From the NCBI GenBank assembly GCA_958295665.1, contig OY282559.1, positions 132,659,241 to 132,723,240 of the forward strand: a stretch of DNA of 64,000 bases, given 5' to 3'. This document shows, piece by piece, positions 24,276 to 34,699 of the stretch. Origin of the DNA: Tipula vernalis (lineage: Eukaryota; Arthropoda; Insecta; Diptera; Tipulidae). The notes below the pieces were generated by a model. That model was given only the letters and a program-made list of their open reading frames with translations, had not been told where the DNA came from and made no database searches. Positions within the stretch are counted from its first letter, which is position 1. Each line of letters opens with the position of its first letter. Position numbers and translations under genes: made by a program.

Positions 24276-24671
24276 TGTTACGATTTTGCCTTGTCACTCA
24301 AGGTTCGTATCACTGGATTGTGAATAAAACAAAATCAATTTAATTTATCTCCAACGAATTTATTTATTTCACAAAATTTATTACAATACAGTTTTTTAAC
24401 GATAATTCACAAAATCACTTTAAATAATTTTCACACAATTTTACTGTTCACTTATAAATTTTATTTCACACTACAACACTTTTTAAATCACTTTTTAATT
24501 ACTTTTTAATCTTCACACTGTCGCTTTCCAAATACTACTAATCCAATTCGATCTCCTTTGCCTTTTTATATACACAAACCAAACTTCTCGAAAGTTGATG
24601 ACTTTTCCAGTTAGAATAGCGTAGAAATATTACGTAACAATTTTATCACGGAAAATTCCATTTTAGTACAA
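24276..24671 (-). repeat. Gypsy LTR1 (outer left)
   Basis: Starts tgttacg next to the ataa repeat. It lacks about 50 bases at its right end (stops after tagtacaatta) and runs straight into LTR2. Confidence 0.7.
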
Positions 24672-25117
24672 TTAAATGCCTTGCCACTCAAGGTTCGTAT
24701 CACTGGATTGTCACTAATACAAAATCAATTTAATTTATCTCCAACGAATTTATTTATTTCACAAAATTTTTTACAAAACAGTTTTTAACGATAATTCACA
24801 AAATCACTTTAAATAATTTTCACACAATTTTACTGTTCACTTATAAATTTTATTTCACACTACAACACTTTTAAATCACTTTTTAATTACTTTTTAATCT
24901 TCACACTGTCGCTTTCCAAATACTACTAATCCAATTCGATCTCCTTTGCCTTTTTATATACACAAACCAAACTTCTCGAAAGTTGATGACTTTGCCAGTT
25001 AGAATAGCGTACAAACATTACGTAACAATTTTATCATGGAAAATTCCATTTTAGTACAGTTAAACATTGAGCTATTAATTTAACTTATTCTATTACACAC
25101 TAGGTGTCACTGTCACA
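24672..25117 (-). repeat. Gypsy LTR2 (3' LTR of the pol remnant)
   Basis: Begins aatgccttgccactc, so the terminal tgttacgtttt is missing. Ends gtgtcactgtcaca at 25117. In element sense the adjacent aggtggcggtag is the polypurine tract, immediately before TGTGACAGTG, as expected for a 3' LTR. Confidence 0.75.
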
Positions 25118-25127
25118 CTACCGCCAC

Positions 25128-26160
25128 CTAAGCCTGTTCGTTCCGAACAGGACCCAAATCACCTCGTCTGTATAGGGCCAGCCTCTTCAAATGCATCACC
25201 TTTGGTTTACCTCGATGTCCCTTCTGTATCCGATAAGCTACGTCGTTCATCCTTATGATCACAGTGTAAGGTCCTTCCCATGCAGCTTCGGTGATAATCC
25301 CTTTTTCCGTTGCGGGTTGTGAAACCATACTAATTACCCTTCCTGGAAACCTTGGTTATTTGCTCGTATGTCATATCGAGCTTTCATCCGGTCACTTGAC
25401 ATCCGTATATTCTCCCATACAAAATGATGAATCTCGTTAAGTTCCTCTTTTCTTCGGTCTACGTAATCCTGTCCACATAAAGCCGCTAATGGTACAGACC
25501 CAAACTTTAGATCTCCAGGTAATCGTAGGTTATCCCCAAATAACGTTTTAGCTGGTGTAATTCCGGTTGTGTCATGTATTGCTGATCGATAGGCCTTCAG
25601 AAACATCGGTATATGCCGATCCCAGTTGCGTTGGTTTTTCTCAACGACCTTTGCTAGATATTCCTCCAATGTACCATTGAATCTTTCCACCATACCATCA
25701 GACTGTGGATGCAAAGGCGTTGATCTCGTTTTATTTATACCGAGCATCTGGCATATTTCTTGAAATACTATCGATTCAAAATTCCTTCCTTGATCGGTAT
25801 GAATCTCCATCGGCACTCCAAATCTGCTAATCCAGTTGTTTACCACGGCATCAGCTATTTTTGCCGTCTTCTGATTGAGAATGGGGTACACCTCCAGCCA
25901 TTTGCTGAAATAATCTATGATTACTAGCACATATTTGTTGCCGCTCTCAGTGGTGGGAAATGGCCCCGCTAAATCCATTGCAATTCTTTCTAATGGTGCT
26001 CCGACGTTATATTGTTTCATGGTTTCACGACTTTTGCGTGCGGATCCCTTCATCGCCGCACATTGGTCACATTTTTGGCACCATCCTATCACAGACTGCC
26101 TACATCCTGCCCAGTAGAATCGTTGACATATATTTGCTAGTGTTTTTTAATTCCTAGGTG
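25128..26160 (-). pseudogene. Gypsy pol integrase, broken
   Basis: Integrase of a Ty3/Gypsy element, which inserts the cDNA copy. The zinc-binding end is seen as WCQKCDQC near 26085-26050, its upstream His part shifted in frame near 26140. The catalytic core runs to about 25400 with all three acidic residues: Asp in AMDLAGPFP, Asp in HTDQGRNFES and Glu in MVERFNGTLEEY. A GPY/F-type C-terminus (WEGPYTV, VMHLKRLALY) follows in another frame. An in-frame stop at 25333 and a nearby frameshift separate core from C-terminus. No chromodomain is visible. The general lineage looks like the mdg1/412 group; that is inference. Confidence 0.88.
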
Positions 26161-26415
26161 GCCCCCACTTGCTCCTCCATGATACTCCTCCAGGATTTCC
26201 GCAATCCGGCACTTTGGTATCACCAGCAACAATTGCTTCACTTTGCCGTCCTTGCTTTCCCACAATCTTTTTAAACAGCCATTCTCAAGACGGAGGGCAT
26301 CCCATTGAGCCCAATAAGCCTTGACAATCGGAGTTTTGTCCGCGATCTCACTCCAAGTTGGCCGGTGTTCCTTTTTCTTTCATTCCATTATAACTGATAA
26401 ATCCGTATCATCCAA

Positions 26416-26757
26416 TTACTGTTTCCTGATCATTTCGTCGGTCCACTCATCAGGCAGCACTTGCGTAAGCCTTGCGTCGATGATACCTTCCTTTGCTTCA
26501 ATATGGCCACAATGTTTACATTCTACTGGACACTTACGTCTTGATAATGCGTCGGCATTTCCGTGTGCACTTACCTTCCGATATTCGATTTGGAAATCGT
26601 AGCTTTGAAGACGTTCGATCCAGTGTGCTACCTGTCCCTCTGGATTCTTGAATTGCAATAGCCACCGTAAAGCGCCGTGATCTGTCTGTAAATGGAATTT
26701 TTGGCCATAACATTATTCATGAAAATGCTTGACACACTCCACTTTAGCCAATTCACA
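26416..26757 (-). pseudogene. Gypsy pol RNase H fragment
   Basis: C-terminal half of the RNase H domain: VECVKHFHE, KFHLQTDHGALRWLLQF, HWIERLQSYDFQIEYR and HGNADALSRR, then a spacer to 26416. A stop (TAA) interrupts at about 26716, after VKHFHE. At 26757-26758 the frame is fused to LTR3, with ttcacaaaattt common to both sides, so a deletion at microhomology removed reverse transcriptase and everything upstream. The integrase remnant follows on the same strand. Confidence 0.85.
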
Positions 26758-27092
26758 AAATTTATTACAACACAGATTATTAATAAAAATTCACAAAATC
26801 ACTTTATATAAATTATTCTTAAATTTTACTGTTCATTTATAATTTTTATTTCGTACTACCACACTTTTTAAATTACTTTTTAATCTTCACACTGTCGCTT
26901 TCCAAATACTACTAATCCCTTTCGACTTCGTTCGTCTTTTTATATACACAAACCAAACTTCTAGAAAGCTCATGATTTTTCTAGTTAGAATAGTGTAGAA
27001 CAATTTTATCATGGAAAATTCCATTTTAGTACAGTTTAACATTGAGACTAATAGCTCACTTATTCTATTATACACTAGGTGTCACCGTTACA
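26758..27092 (-). repeat. Gypsy LTR3 (inner right, truncated)
   Basis: Lacks about 110 bases at its left end, where it is fused to RNase H sequence. Ends gtgtcaccgttaca at 27092 and abuts LTR4 head to tail. Confidence 0.7.
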
Positions 27093-27544
27093 TTACGTTT
27101 TTGCCTTGTCAATCAAGGTTCGTATCACTGGATTGTGAATAAAACAAAATCAATTAAATTTATCAGCAACGAATTTATTTATTTCATACAAAAATTATTA
27201 CAACACAATTCAGTAACGATAATTCACAAAATTACTTTAAATAATTTTCACACAATTTTACTGTTCACTTATAATTTTTAAATCGCACTAAAACACTTTT
27301 TAAATCACTTTTTAATTCCTTTTAATCTCTACACAATCGCTTACCAAATATTACTAATCCAATTCGACTTCGTTCGCCTTTTTATGTACACAAACCAAAC
27401 TTCTAGAAAGCGCGTGACTTTTCCAGTTAGAATAGCGTAGAAACATTTAGAACAATTGTATTATGGAAAATTCCATTTTAGTACAGTTAAACATTGCGCT
27501 ATTAATTTAACTTAATCTATTACACACTAGGTGCCACTGTCACA
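27093..27544 (-). repeat. Gypsy LTR4 (outer right)
   Basis: Starts ttacgttttt (the first TG is lost at the junction) and ends gccactgtcaca at 27544 before the ataa repeat. Confidence 0.72.
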
Positions 27545-27692
27545 ATAATTTAGTGGCTTAAAATTAGTCAATCAAATGCAAATCATTTCGAGAATATCGA
27601 GTGTTAATCATTTATTGAATTTATTTTACAAACCACATTCGAAGAATAATTTTGGATAAGGTGTCAGTATAACAAGATTATCCATAGAAACA

Positions 27693-27711
27693 TTGGCGCC
27701 AAAACAAGGAC
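27693..27711 (+). other. BEL/Pao primer-binding site
   Basis: Directly after the LTR end CA: ttggcgccaaaacaagga. The TGGCGCC core pairs with the 3' end of a tRNA-Lys-type primer, as in many LTR elements. Primer identity is inferred from memory. Confidence 0.5.
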
Positions 27712-28056
27712 CTTAAATACTGATAATTCTGACAAAGGAGCAACTAAAATCAATACAGAATTTGCAGTATTTCGGAGAATTGGAGTTAATCATCTAACGG
27801 AGATTTTCAAGCGACACCTCGCTATTTAAGAAAGGCGTGGACACTAGGCGACGTTTAATCGTGAGTAATCTTTAAGCATAAGCAATAATTTCGTGGCAAG
27901 AAAACCCAATTATCGTTCCTAAAATTTATTAGCCTAAGCTTCGTTGGTGAACGGGCGTGCTTAGTAATAATACTTTATGAAATTCAAAGTGCTGAAAGTC
28001 AAAGGTGAAATTAAAAAAAATTAGTTGCGAATTGTGTAATATTACTAAGTGTAAGG

Positions 28057-28875
28057 ATGGAGAGTTTAAGAAAGCAAAAAGCTGTTGTCAAGGGATCAAT
28101 GACGAAATTGGTCTCGTATGTGAAGGGCAATATGGAACAAGCAAGTCTAGAAGAGATCCAGGTAAAGCAGGAAAGATTGCAGCGGTTACTTAACGAGCTC
28201 CAAAATATCGAGAGCGGAATGTTCGACCTAGACTATAATGTGGAGTCAGCTATCTCGGAATTCGAAAATAATTATTACATAGTTCTCGCAGGTCTAAGTG
28301 CTGTCTAACCGAGCCTAAATTAGACACCAGCACGAATATATCGCAACAGCAGCCTATTGAAGTGCGTTTACCAAAGCAAAACATCCCAACCTTTGATGGT
28401 GATTATATGCTCTGGCAATCATTTTTTTATGTGTGCAACTCAACAATCCATGCATGAGAAAATCTAACCGCAGCACAGAAGTTTCAGTACCTGCGAATTT
28501 TACTAAAGGGAGAACCAGCATCACTTATTCGTCATCTCACGGTAACTGATTCGAATTAATATGAAGCCTTGCAGAAGCTGGTGCAAAGGTACGACCGGAA
28601 GCGATATACAGTTAACGCTTGCATTAAGGGTTTCATGGATCAACCAAATATATCGCAATTAACTGCTGTCAACATCAGAAAATTAACTGATGTGTTTTAT
28701 GAAACGATAAGAGGGCTCAAGGCGTAAGGCGCAGAGGAAGAGAGAAGAGATCCTGGGCTAATATATATCACTCTCAGTAAAGTGGATAATGAGAGAAGGT
28801 CGCCTTGGTCGCAAGAGGTAGCTCAAAGGAACTTCCCTACATTTGAGGAGTGCGGATTGACAGCAGTTAGTATTG
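28057..28875 (+). pseudogene. BEL/Pao gag, broken
   Basis: Gag-like (DUF1759 type) region of a BEL/Pao retrotransposon. The start at 28057 opens MESLRKQKAVVKGSMTKL with a helical, charged N-terminus to about residue 80. A frameshift near 28295 then moves the frame, which continues with LPKQNIPTFDGDYMLWQSF, QKFQYLRILLKGEPASLIRH and NIRKLTDVFYETIRGLKA, ending WSQEVAQRNFPTFEE at about 28845. Stops lie at about 28456 (in place of a residue after NSTIHA), 28557 and 28725. It follows the LTR and leader at normal distance (about 360 bases). A deletion of most of the gag-pol junction follows. Confidence 0.82.
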
Positions 28876-28959
28876 CGTTTGGTTGGTTTGTGGCCGGCGA
28901 AAGCGTAAAACTTAATCAAATAACCAACAAAATAGATAATTTTAACATTTTGTTAGATA

Positions 28960-29655
28960 TCGTCAATTCGCTCCGCAGATTCTGGGAAATAGAGGAGTTA
29001 AACCAAAGATCACCAGAACAACATCTGAAGAGCAAAAGTGTGAGGAGTAATTTGAAACAACCGTAAAAAAAGGCGAAGATCACAAGTTGGTCGTCAAACT
29101 ACCTTTCAAGCAACCTGGAAACATGCTTGGAACCTCTTATATTTCAGCTTTAAACCATCTAACTACGTCTTAATGGTTGGACCCACAGTTCAACCACCGC
29201 TCATCAAAATCTTGTTAAAATTTCGTATACATGAGTTTGTACTTTGTGGTGACATCGAGAAATTGTACCGACAAGTGTGAGTATATGATGAGGATCAACG
29301 GTACCAAAATATTTTATGGCGAGACAGCGGAAATCAATCACCGGATACATACAAATTGAAAACGCTTACATACGGAACAGCTTCAGCAGCATACTTAGCA
29401 ACCCGCAGTTTGAAAGAAGTTGGAAATCAGCTACTACCACATCAGCCAGGAGCAGCCAGAGTCACACTAGAAGAAATGTACGTAGATGATATGATAACCG
29501 GAGGAAGTGCTACAATGCACTTAAAAAATATAATGCAGCAAGTCACGACTGCGTTAGGAGACCATGGCTTCAAAATGCGCAAATTCCTGACTAACGACAG
29601 TGAGCTGCGATGAATTATTCAAGCACAAGCTAGCGAGGAGAAGGAAGCGAAAACC
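28960..29655 (+). pseudogene. BEL/Pao reverse transcriptase fragment
   Basis: Pieces in shifting frames: RRFWEIEELNQRSPEQH, the conserved linker before BEL reverse transcriptase; then GDIEKLYRQVRVYDEDQRY with the first catalytic Asp; then from 29356 TLTYGTASAAYLATRSLKEVG and the active-site YVDDMITGG. Several frameshifts and stops lie between 29040 and 29356. After KEAKTL the frame ends where the (TTA)n tail of another element begins (29656), so RNase H, integrase and the 3' LTR are missing to the right. Confidence 0.85.
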
Positions 29656-30297
29656 CTTATTATTATTATTATTCAAAAGCCATGCGAGCGATCAGCCACC
29701 TCGCACTGCGACCTAAAAGATCTATTGTGCTGGACCCTGCTTAATTATCCGTCCAGTCAATATTCAGGTTCTTAATGAACCTGACAATACTGCCTCCCGG
29801 TACGTGATACATACTATCTGGGCTTATTGCTCTTCCTCCTATATGTTTACTACAGCATGTAGTTCAGCTAGAAAGACGGTAGCATTGGGGCCCAAGGACT
29901 TCGAGAGGACTGTCCCATTCCCTTATATTCCTATTCCTGCCCCGTATTCCGTTTGATTTTACTCTTACGAGTTGCTGGGGATTGCAATTCGCCTGTAGGT
30001 CACGCAGCTACTACAGGAATACTAAATAAAGCTGGAGGGTGCCTAGTATCCAGAGTCTGCATATTTTGGACTGATTAACCTATCAGCCATTCATCCATCG
30101 GCATACGCTGTTCCACCTTAGATTAGGGTTTTTTGTCAAGGTTTACTCCTTTAGCGTCGTACTTTAACCTGTTCCAAATGGCCAAAAATGTGTCAAATGG
30201 CCTTAGTTACCAGTGGTTGCCACGAAGAGGCAGCACGTACACTTGCGAATTGTGAACAGGGGACCCCTTACACAATTGTACCCATCACGCAGGTACC
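29656..30297 (-). mobile_element. (TTA)n-tailed retroelement 3' fragment, left copy
   Basis: In minus sense it ends with a (TAA)n tail (29657-29676), typical of I-like and related LINEs or their SINEs. It is an inverted copy of 31375-31988, sharing ctgcgtgatgggtacaattg at the far end, cctctcgaagtcctt and gactggacggataattaa. It interrupts BEL pol exactly at the tail, as a target-primed insertion would. No catalytic domain recognised. Confidence 0.6.
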
Positions 30298-31374
30298 TAA
30301 TGACATGATCAGAACAGCTCACGTGATGAGCACCCTACTGGAAATTTACGGAGCTGATAGATTAATCTACTCAACTTTGATCGCCCCTCCAATAGACGCC
30401 AAACCAATAAGACCCACCATAAGGTTTTACTGTTAGTACATTAAAAACCAAATAAGGTATATTTTGTTCCTTTCTAGCTGCATTTTTTAAGTGCAACCCG
30501 TCTTTGTTCTTCATATGAAAACCAAAATATAAGATTTATTTGCTTTTTAACTTTGTGTAAGATCAAGGTGAAATAAAAGAAGATACATACAAATATGATA
30601 ATATCAATAGAACAAAAACAAAGATTATATGACAAATGAGAACAATTTAAATTTCGGCACCATTGCAGCAAGTCTGACACAGAAAAAATAAAATAAAAGA
30701 TATTCTAAAAGTCATAGACGAAGTACAATGACAATTTCGGTTTTAATTCACTTTTATCTCACGTTGAACACGTGCTTGTTTATGAAAATTCTCTCTGTAG
30801 AATTCAAATGAGAATTCTCACTGGTTTCGGTAAAGGTGAAAAAGTTAAAATATAATATACATATATGAATTTTATTTTCTGTCATGTCATAAATAGAGCG
30901 GTCATTCACCTTTTATGATGTTACTGCTTACGTTTCATATTTGTTGCCTTTTTCTATCAAATGAAGATTCAAAATGTTCTTGGCTAGACTAGCCTAAACG
31001 TAAAATTTTCTATTTCCGCATACCAATACCAATATTATTACTGAGCCATCTGCGTTGTGTAACAACAAACAAATGTAGTATGCGATTATGTGTTTCTTTT
31101 ATTTATCAAGGTTTTTTTTTAATTAGGTATTTTTTAATTAAAATTTATAATGAAAAATCTAAATTTGTGTCGTAAAAAATATTTCATGTCAAGTTAATGA
31201 AAATTTAAAGAAATAATTGTACACAGTTAAAATAAAAAAAAAACTCGCGAATACGTGATAGCGATTGTATAGTAAATACATAAATAATGTAAAAAATAGC
31301 TTCATGTAAATTACACGTTTTTTACATGTAAAAAACTATGTAAATTACATAGTGTAATTTACACGCCCAACTGT
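30298..31374. other. Spacer between the inverted retroelement copies
   Basis: 30298-30436 continues an open frame (HVMSTLLEIYGADRLIYS) of unknown origin. The rest is AT-rich. A dyad tgtaaattacatagtgtaatttaca lies at about 31341-31365, just before the right copy. Confidence 0.4.
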
Positions 31375-31988
31375 GGTATTAGGCAGCTGCGTGATGGGTA
31401 CAATTGTTTAAGAGGTAATCTGGTCACAATTCACAAGTCTACGTGCTGCCTCCTCGTGGCAACCACTGGTAGCTGAGGCAATTTGGTTGAGTTTAAGAAG
31501 AAACCCTTGACAAAAAACCCTTATCTAAGGTGGAACAGCATATGCCGATGGCTGAATCGCTGATAGGTTAATCAGTCCTGTCAAATATGTGGACTCTGGA
31601 TACCAGGCACCATCCAGTTTTATTTAGCGTTCCTGTAATAAAGCTGGGTGACCTACAGGTGACTTTCCAATCGCAGGAACTCGAAAGAGTAGAATCAAAT
31701 GGAAATCGGGGTAGGGGTAGGAATAAACGGGAGTGTGACAGCCCTCTCGAAGTCCTTTTGTATCACTGCTACTGTCTTTCTACCAGAACTACATGCTGCA
31801 GTAAACATCTAGGAGGGAGAGCAATAAGCCCGGATAGTACATATCACGTACCAGTCGGCAGTATTATCATATGAATATTGACTGGACGGATAATTAAGCA
31901 GGTTCCAACCACAAAAGATCTTGTATGTCGCATTGCGAGGTGGCTGAACGCCCATATGGCCCTTCAATAATAATAATAATAATAAATT
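31375..31988 (+). mobile_element. (TTA)n-tailed retroelement 3' fragment, right copy
   Basis: Runs from gctgcgtgatgggtac to a run of aat units (31964-31985). A 95-codon frame at 31587-31874 has no recognisable domain and is not kept in the left copy, so it is probably chance. Confidence 0.6.
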
Positions 31989-33830
31989 TAAATAAGTTAT
32001 AGGCAATACTTGATTGTTAGACAAACGGTTAAAATTTAACGAAACGGTGAAGAAACTAACCAAATTGTTAAAAATAGTCACAATTTTGTATGCGAAACTG
32101 TAGCTCAATATAAGTTACAAAATAATTTATTTATATGGTTAAGTTTACTTTTAGTTTCCAGGCGTCAGATTCTGGTTACAATTAGGGTACTTTTCTACAA
32201 AAAGATTTGAAAGAGGGTACTATGACACCCGATTTAAACAACCTAGTTTAAAATTAAAAGAATGATCTTAACTCCGCTTAAAAGTTGTTATACGGAGGGA
32301 AAAGATTGCTAAATTAAAAGATTGCAACATTACGATATTGAGATCAAACTTTCACCAAGCCCCTTTGCAATAAAATAAGCGAAATAATGTTACTCCTATA
32401 CAAATATATTTAAATTTGAACAAACAAAAGATTGCTCTCTATAATATGCACACACTATACTTAAAATTTATACTTACATAATTTTATTAAGATTTGATGG
32501 TTTTTATTTTTGTTGCTTATTGTTTGTATGACGTATAAATTAAATTTATTCAATGAACAATGAGAATTTATTTTTATTCAGTTTAGATTTTCGTAATCTT
32601 TGCATATTAACAGACAACAAATATGACAATCGCAACAACAACAATATTAAATAATTTCGAGCGTACATAAAGAGAAAAAGCGCGCATATTTTAATAAGGC
32701 ACAGTGGAAATGGAAAAACTTCGATATGAATTCAAATATTGACATAAATTATTCTACTATAAGTATACAATACACAGCATGTCATTGAATTGTTCTTTTT
32801 CATTTATACTACTTAAGTTATACACACATCCATATACACATTTATAGGGAATACATTTTCCGATTTATTTATAAAACAAAAAAATAAAAAAATCATAATA
32901 CATAATATTGTAATAATAAAATATGGGAAAATATTTACATAACAATAAATAAGTTTATTTGGATTTTTCCGCTTTTATTTCAAGTAAAAAAAAAAAATAA
33001 AAAATTACGCGCATGTAAAATCATCTCGAACTGATGTTGCCGATTTTTATTTGATTTTATGTACCTACATTCGTATAAATATTTTTTTTTTTTTTTACTC
33101 GTATGACTGTTTTACTGATATCAGTCAGCCGCGTATGCATAAATATAAAAAAAAAATCAATTCCGAACAAAAAACCAAACAAAAATTAGGTACAAATGAA
33201 ATGCCTTTTATGTCACCTTGTAAGCAAAAGACTCATGTCTAAATAACAAATAAAATTAAGAAAAAACTAAGACATTGTATTATTATTTGTGCTTTATTAT
33301 TGTATTTAAATGTCAATTGTGTATAAGCTTAATAAAGTTTTTGTTTTGTTTTGTTGGAACAAAAAAGCTTTTAATTTAATTTATTTTACATAAAACACAC
33401 ACAGATACGTATTATTTAGAGATACATAAGTCAAATTAATTTATATTTTATTTATTCTTGAATTTATTTAAACAAATACAAAAAAAAATTTAAATAAAAA
33501 ACAAAAAATAAAATTAATTATATTATAAATTATAATATTGAGATAAAATTTGTTTTTGTATTATTATGTTTTTGTTTTTTGGGTAAATTGGTTTGAGATT
33601 GAGGCGATTGTGTATTGGGGTAAGGGGACTAAGCGATATAATTTACTGTTTGTATTTTATGCTGATTATACAAAGGATAATATCATCTTGGTTATATTAT
33701 TTTGTATAGTGTTCGATTTATTATTCGCCATTAGTGAAAATGTTTTTATACTTTGATGGACAAGATGAAATTCATTATTTTATCACACGAAAAAAAAAAA
33801 CGTTTAAGGAAATTCACTTCTACAGATTGA
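31989..33830. other. AT-rich noncoding stretch
   Basis: Only A/T-rich sequence, poly-A and poly-T tracts and short chance frames. No element ends seen. Confidence 0.45.
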
Positions 33831-33979
33831 TATGGTTATCGCTTGTGAAACTTACCAACCGGAAACAAGCTTATTAATGTATTATCAGGGTATTCCTAAA
33901 AAATCGGTCACTGCGCGGTCATATTCATATCATCGCAATCGCCAGTTTTTTTCCCAGCAAAAATTTAAGAAACGTTTGG

Positions 33980-34395
33980 CCAAAGCTATACTTGGTGTGC
34001 ACATTAATATCCCTACGTCGATGTGGTTTAAGAACGGTCGTAAGGATTCCCACGGGACACTGCATCTTAGGAGAAAATAGAAGGAGGCTGGGTCTTTTGT
34101 AGAAACAAATGACTTGTGTAGAATCCGTTTAGACGAGGAGGAGAAAAAGATGTTGGTTTATTTCCCTTGCTCATGTCCGGCGTTGGCACTCAGAAGGCAA
34201 AACATTTCGGTAAGTTCAAGTCGGACAATCTGTCGGATCTCGAAAATAGTAAAGTGCAGGTCCTTTTACGTTACAGAAATAGCTCCAAATAGATCCAGTA
34301 AGGGAAAGGAGATATCCTATGGTATCACAATGGACCGTCACCGGTCTAAGTGTGCTTATGAAGCCATTCTAACCTAAGCTAACCTATACTATATA
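33980..34395 (+). pseudogene. Non-LTR retrotransposon ORF2 C-terminus, decayed
   Basis: The 3' end of a LINE of the I/Jockey superfamily. The readable core is DLCRIRLDEEEK followed by a CSCPALALRR motif (about 34114-34200), the cysteine cluster that ends RNase H-bearing ORF2 proteins. Upstream KNGRKDSHGTLHLR (34025-34075) fits the preceding segment. Frames shift between 34080 and 34114 and again after 34200. The element closes near ctaacctaagctaacc (34371-34386). Confidence 0.55.
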
Positions 34396-34636
34396 ATCGC
34401 TATGGGCAAATCTCAAACAACCTGCGACTTCGAATAAAAATTAAAAAAGTCGAATAATTTCACCCAATATGGTTATTTGTCCGATTAACCTCATGTTGGG
34501 TCAGGGCGTAGTTTACCGAAAGACATAATCTGGAAAATATTTGGAACTAAAGTTGATCGAAAATAAACATATTTGTACTTGAAAATATCGAAAATAAAAC
34601 TTAAAATAAGATGAAGGAGAAAAATTGAATTTTAAA

Positions 34637-34694
34637 ATATCAGCCATCCGCGGGTTTGCCCTTCAATATCAGCCATCAGTGGGTTTGCCCTCCA
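34637..34694. repeat. 29-bp tandem duplication
   Basis: Two adjacent copies of aatatcagccatc.g.gggtttgccct, directly before the long AT-rich array. Confidence 0.7.
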
Positions 34695-34699
34695 AGCAC

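Larger units (their letters stand above)
24276..27544 (-). mobile_element. Deleted Ty3/Gypsy retrotransposon with paired tandem LTRs
   Basis: Minus-strand Gypsy element inserted in BEL LTR copy B. Flanking ataa repeats at 24272-24275 and 27545-27548 bound the whole 3.27-kb block. Order on the plus strand: LTR1 (24276-24671), LTR2 (24672-25117), polypurine tract, integrase and RNase H remnants (25118-26757), LTR3 (26758-27092), LTR4 (27093-27544). Gag, protease and most reverse transcriptase are gone. Two LTRs on each side instead of one is unusual. Confidence 0.75.
23256..27692 (+). repeat. BEL/Pao LTR, copy B, heavily interrupted
   Basis: Same LTR as copy A. It starts near tgttgtcaac (23256) and resumes after two insertions: a gttgag-rich fragment (about 23550-24066) and the Gypsy composite (24276-27544). 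It ends ...agaaaCA at 27692, followed by ttggcgcc. The gttgag insert is absent from copy A, so it arrived after the duplication. Confidence 0.6.

Noticed and set aside
31587..31874. 95-codon frame with Cys-rich end
   Set aside because: It lies in the (TTA)n-tailed repeat and is not preserved in the inverted copy at 29.7-30.3 kb.
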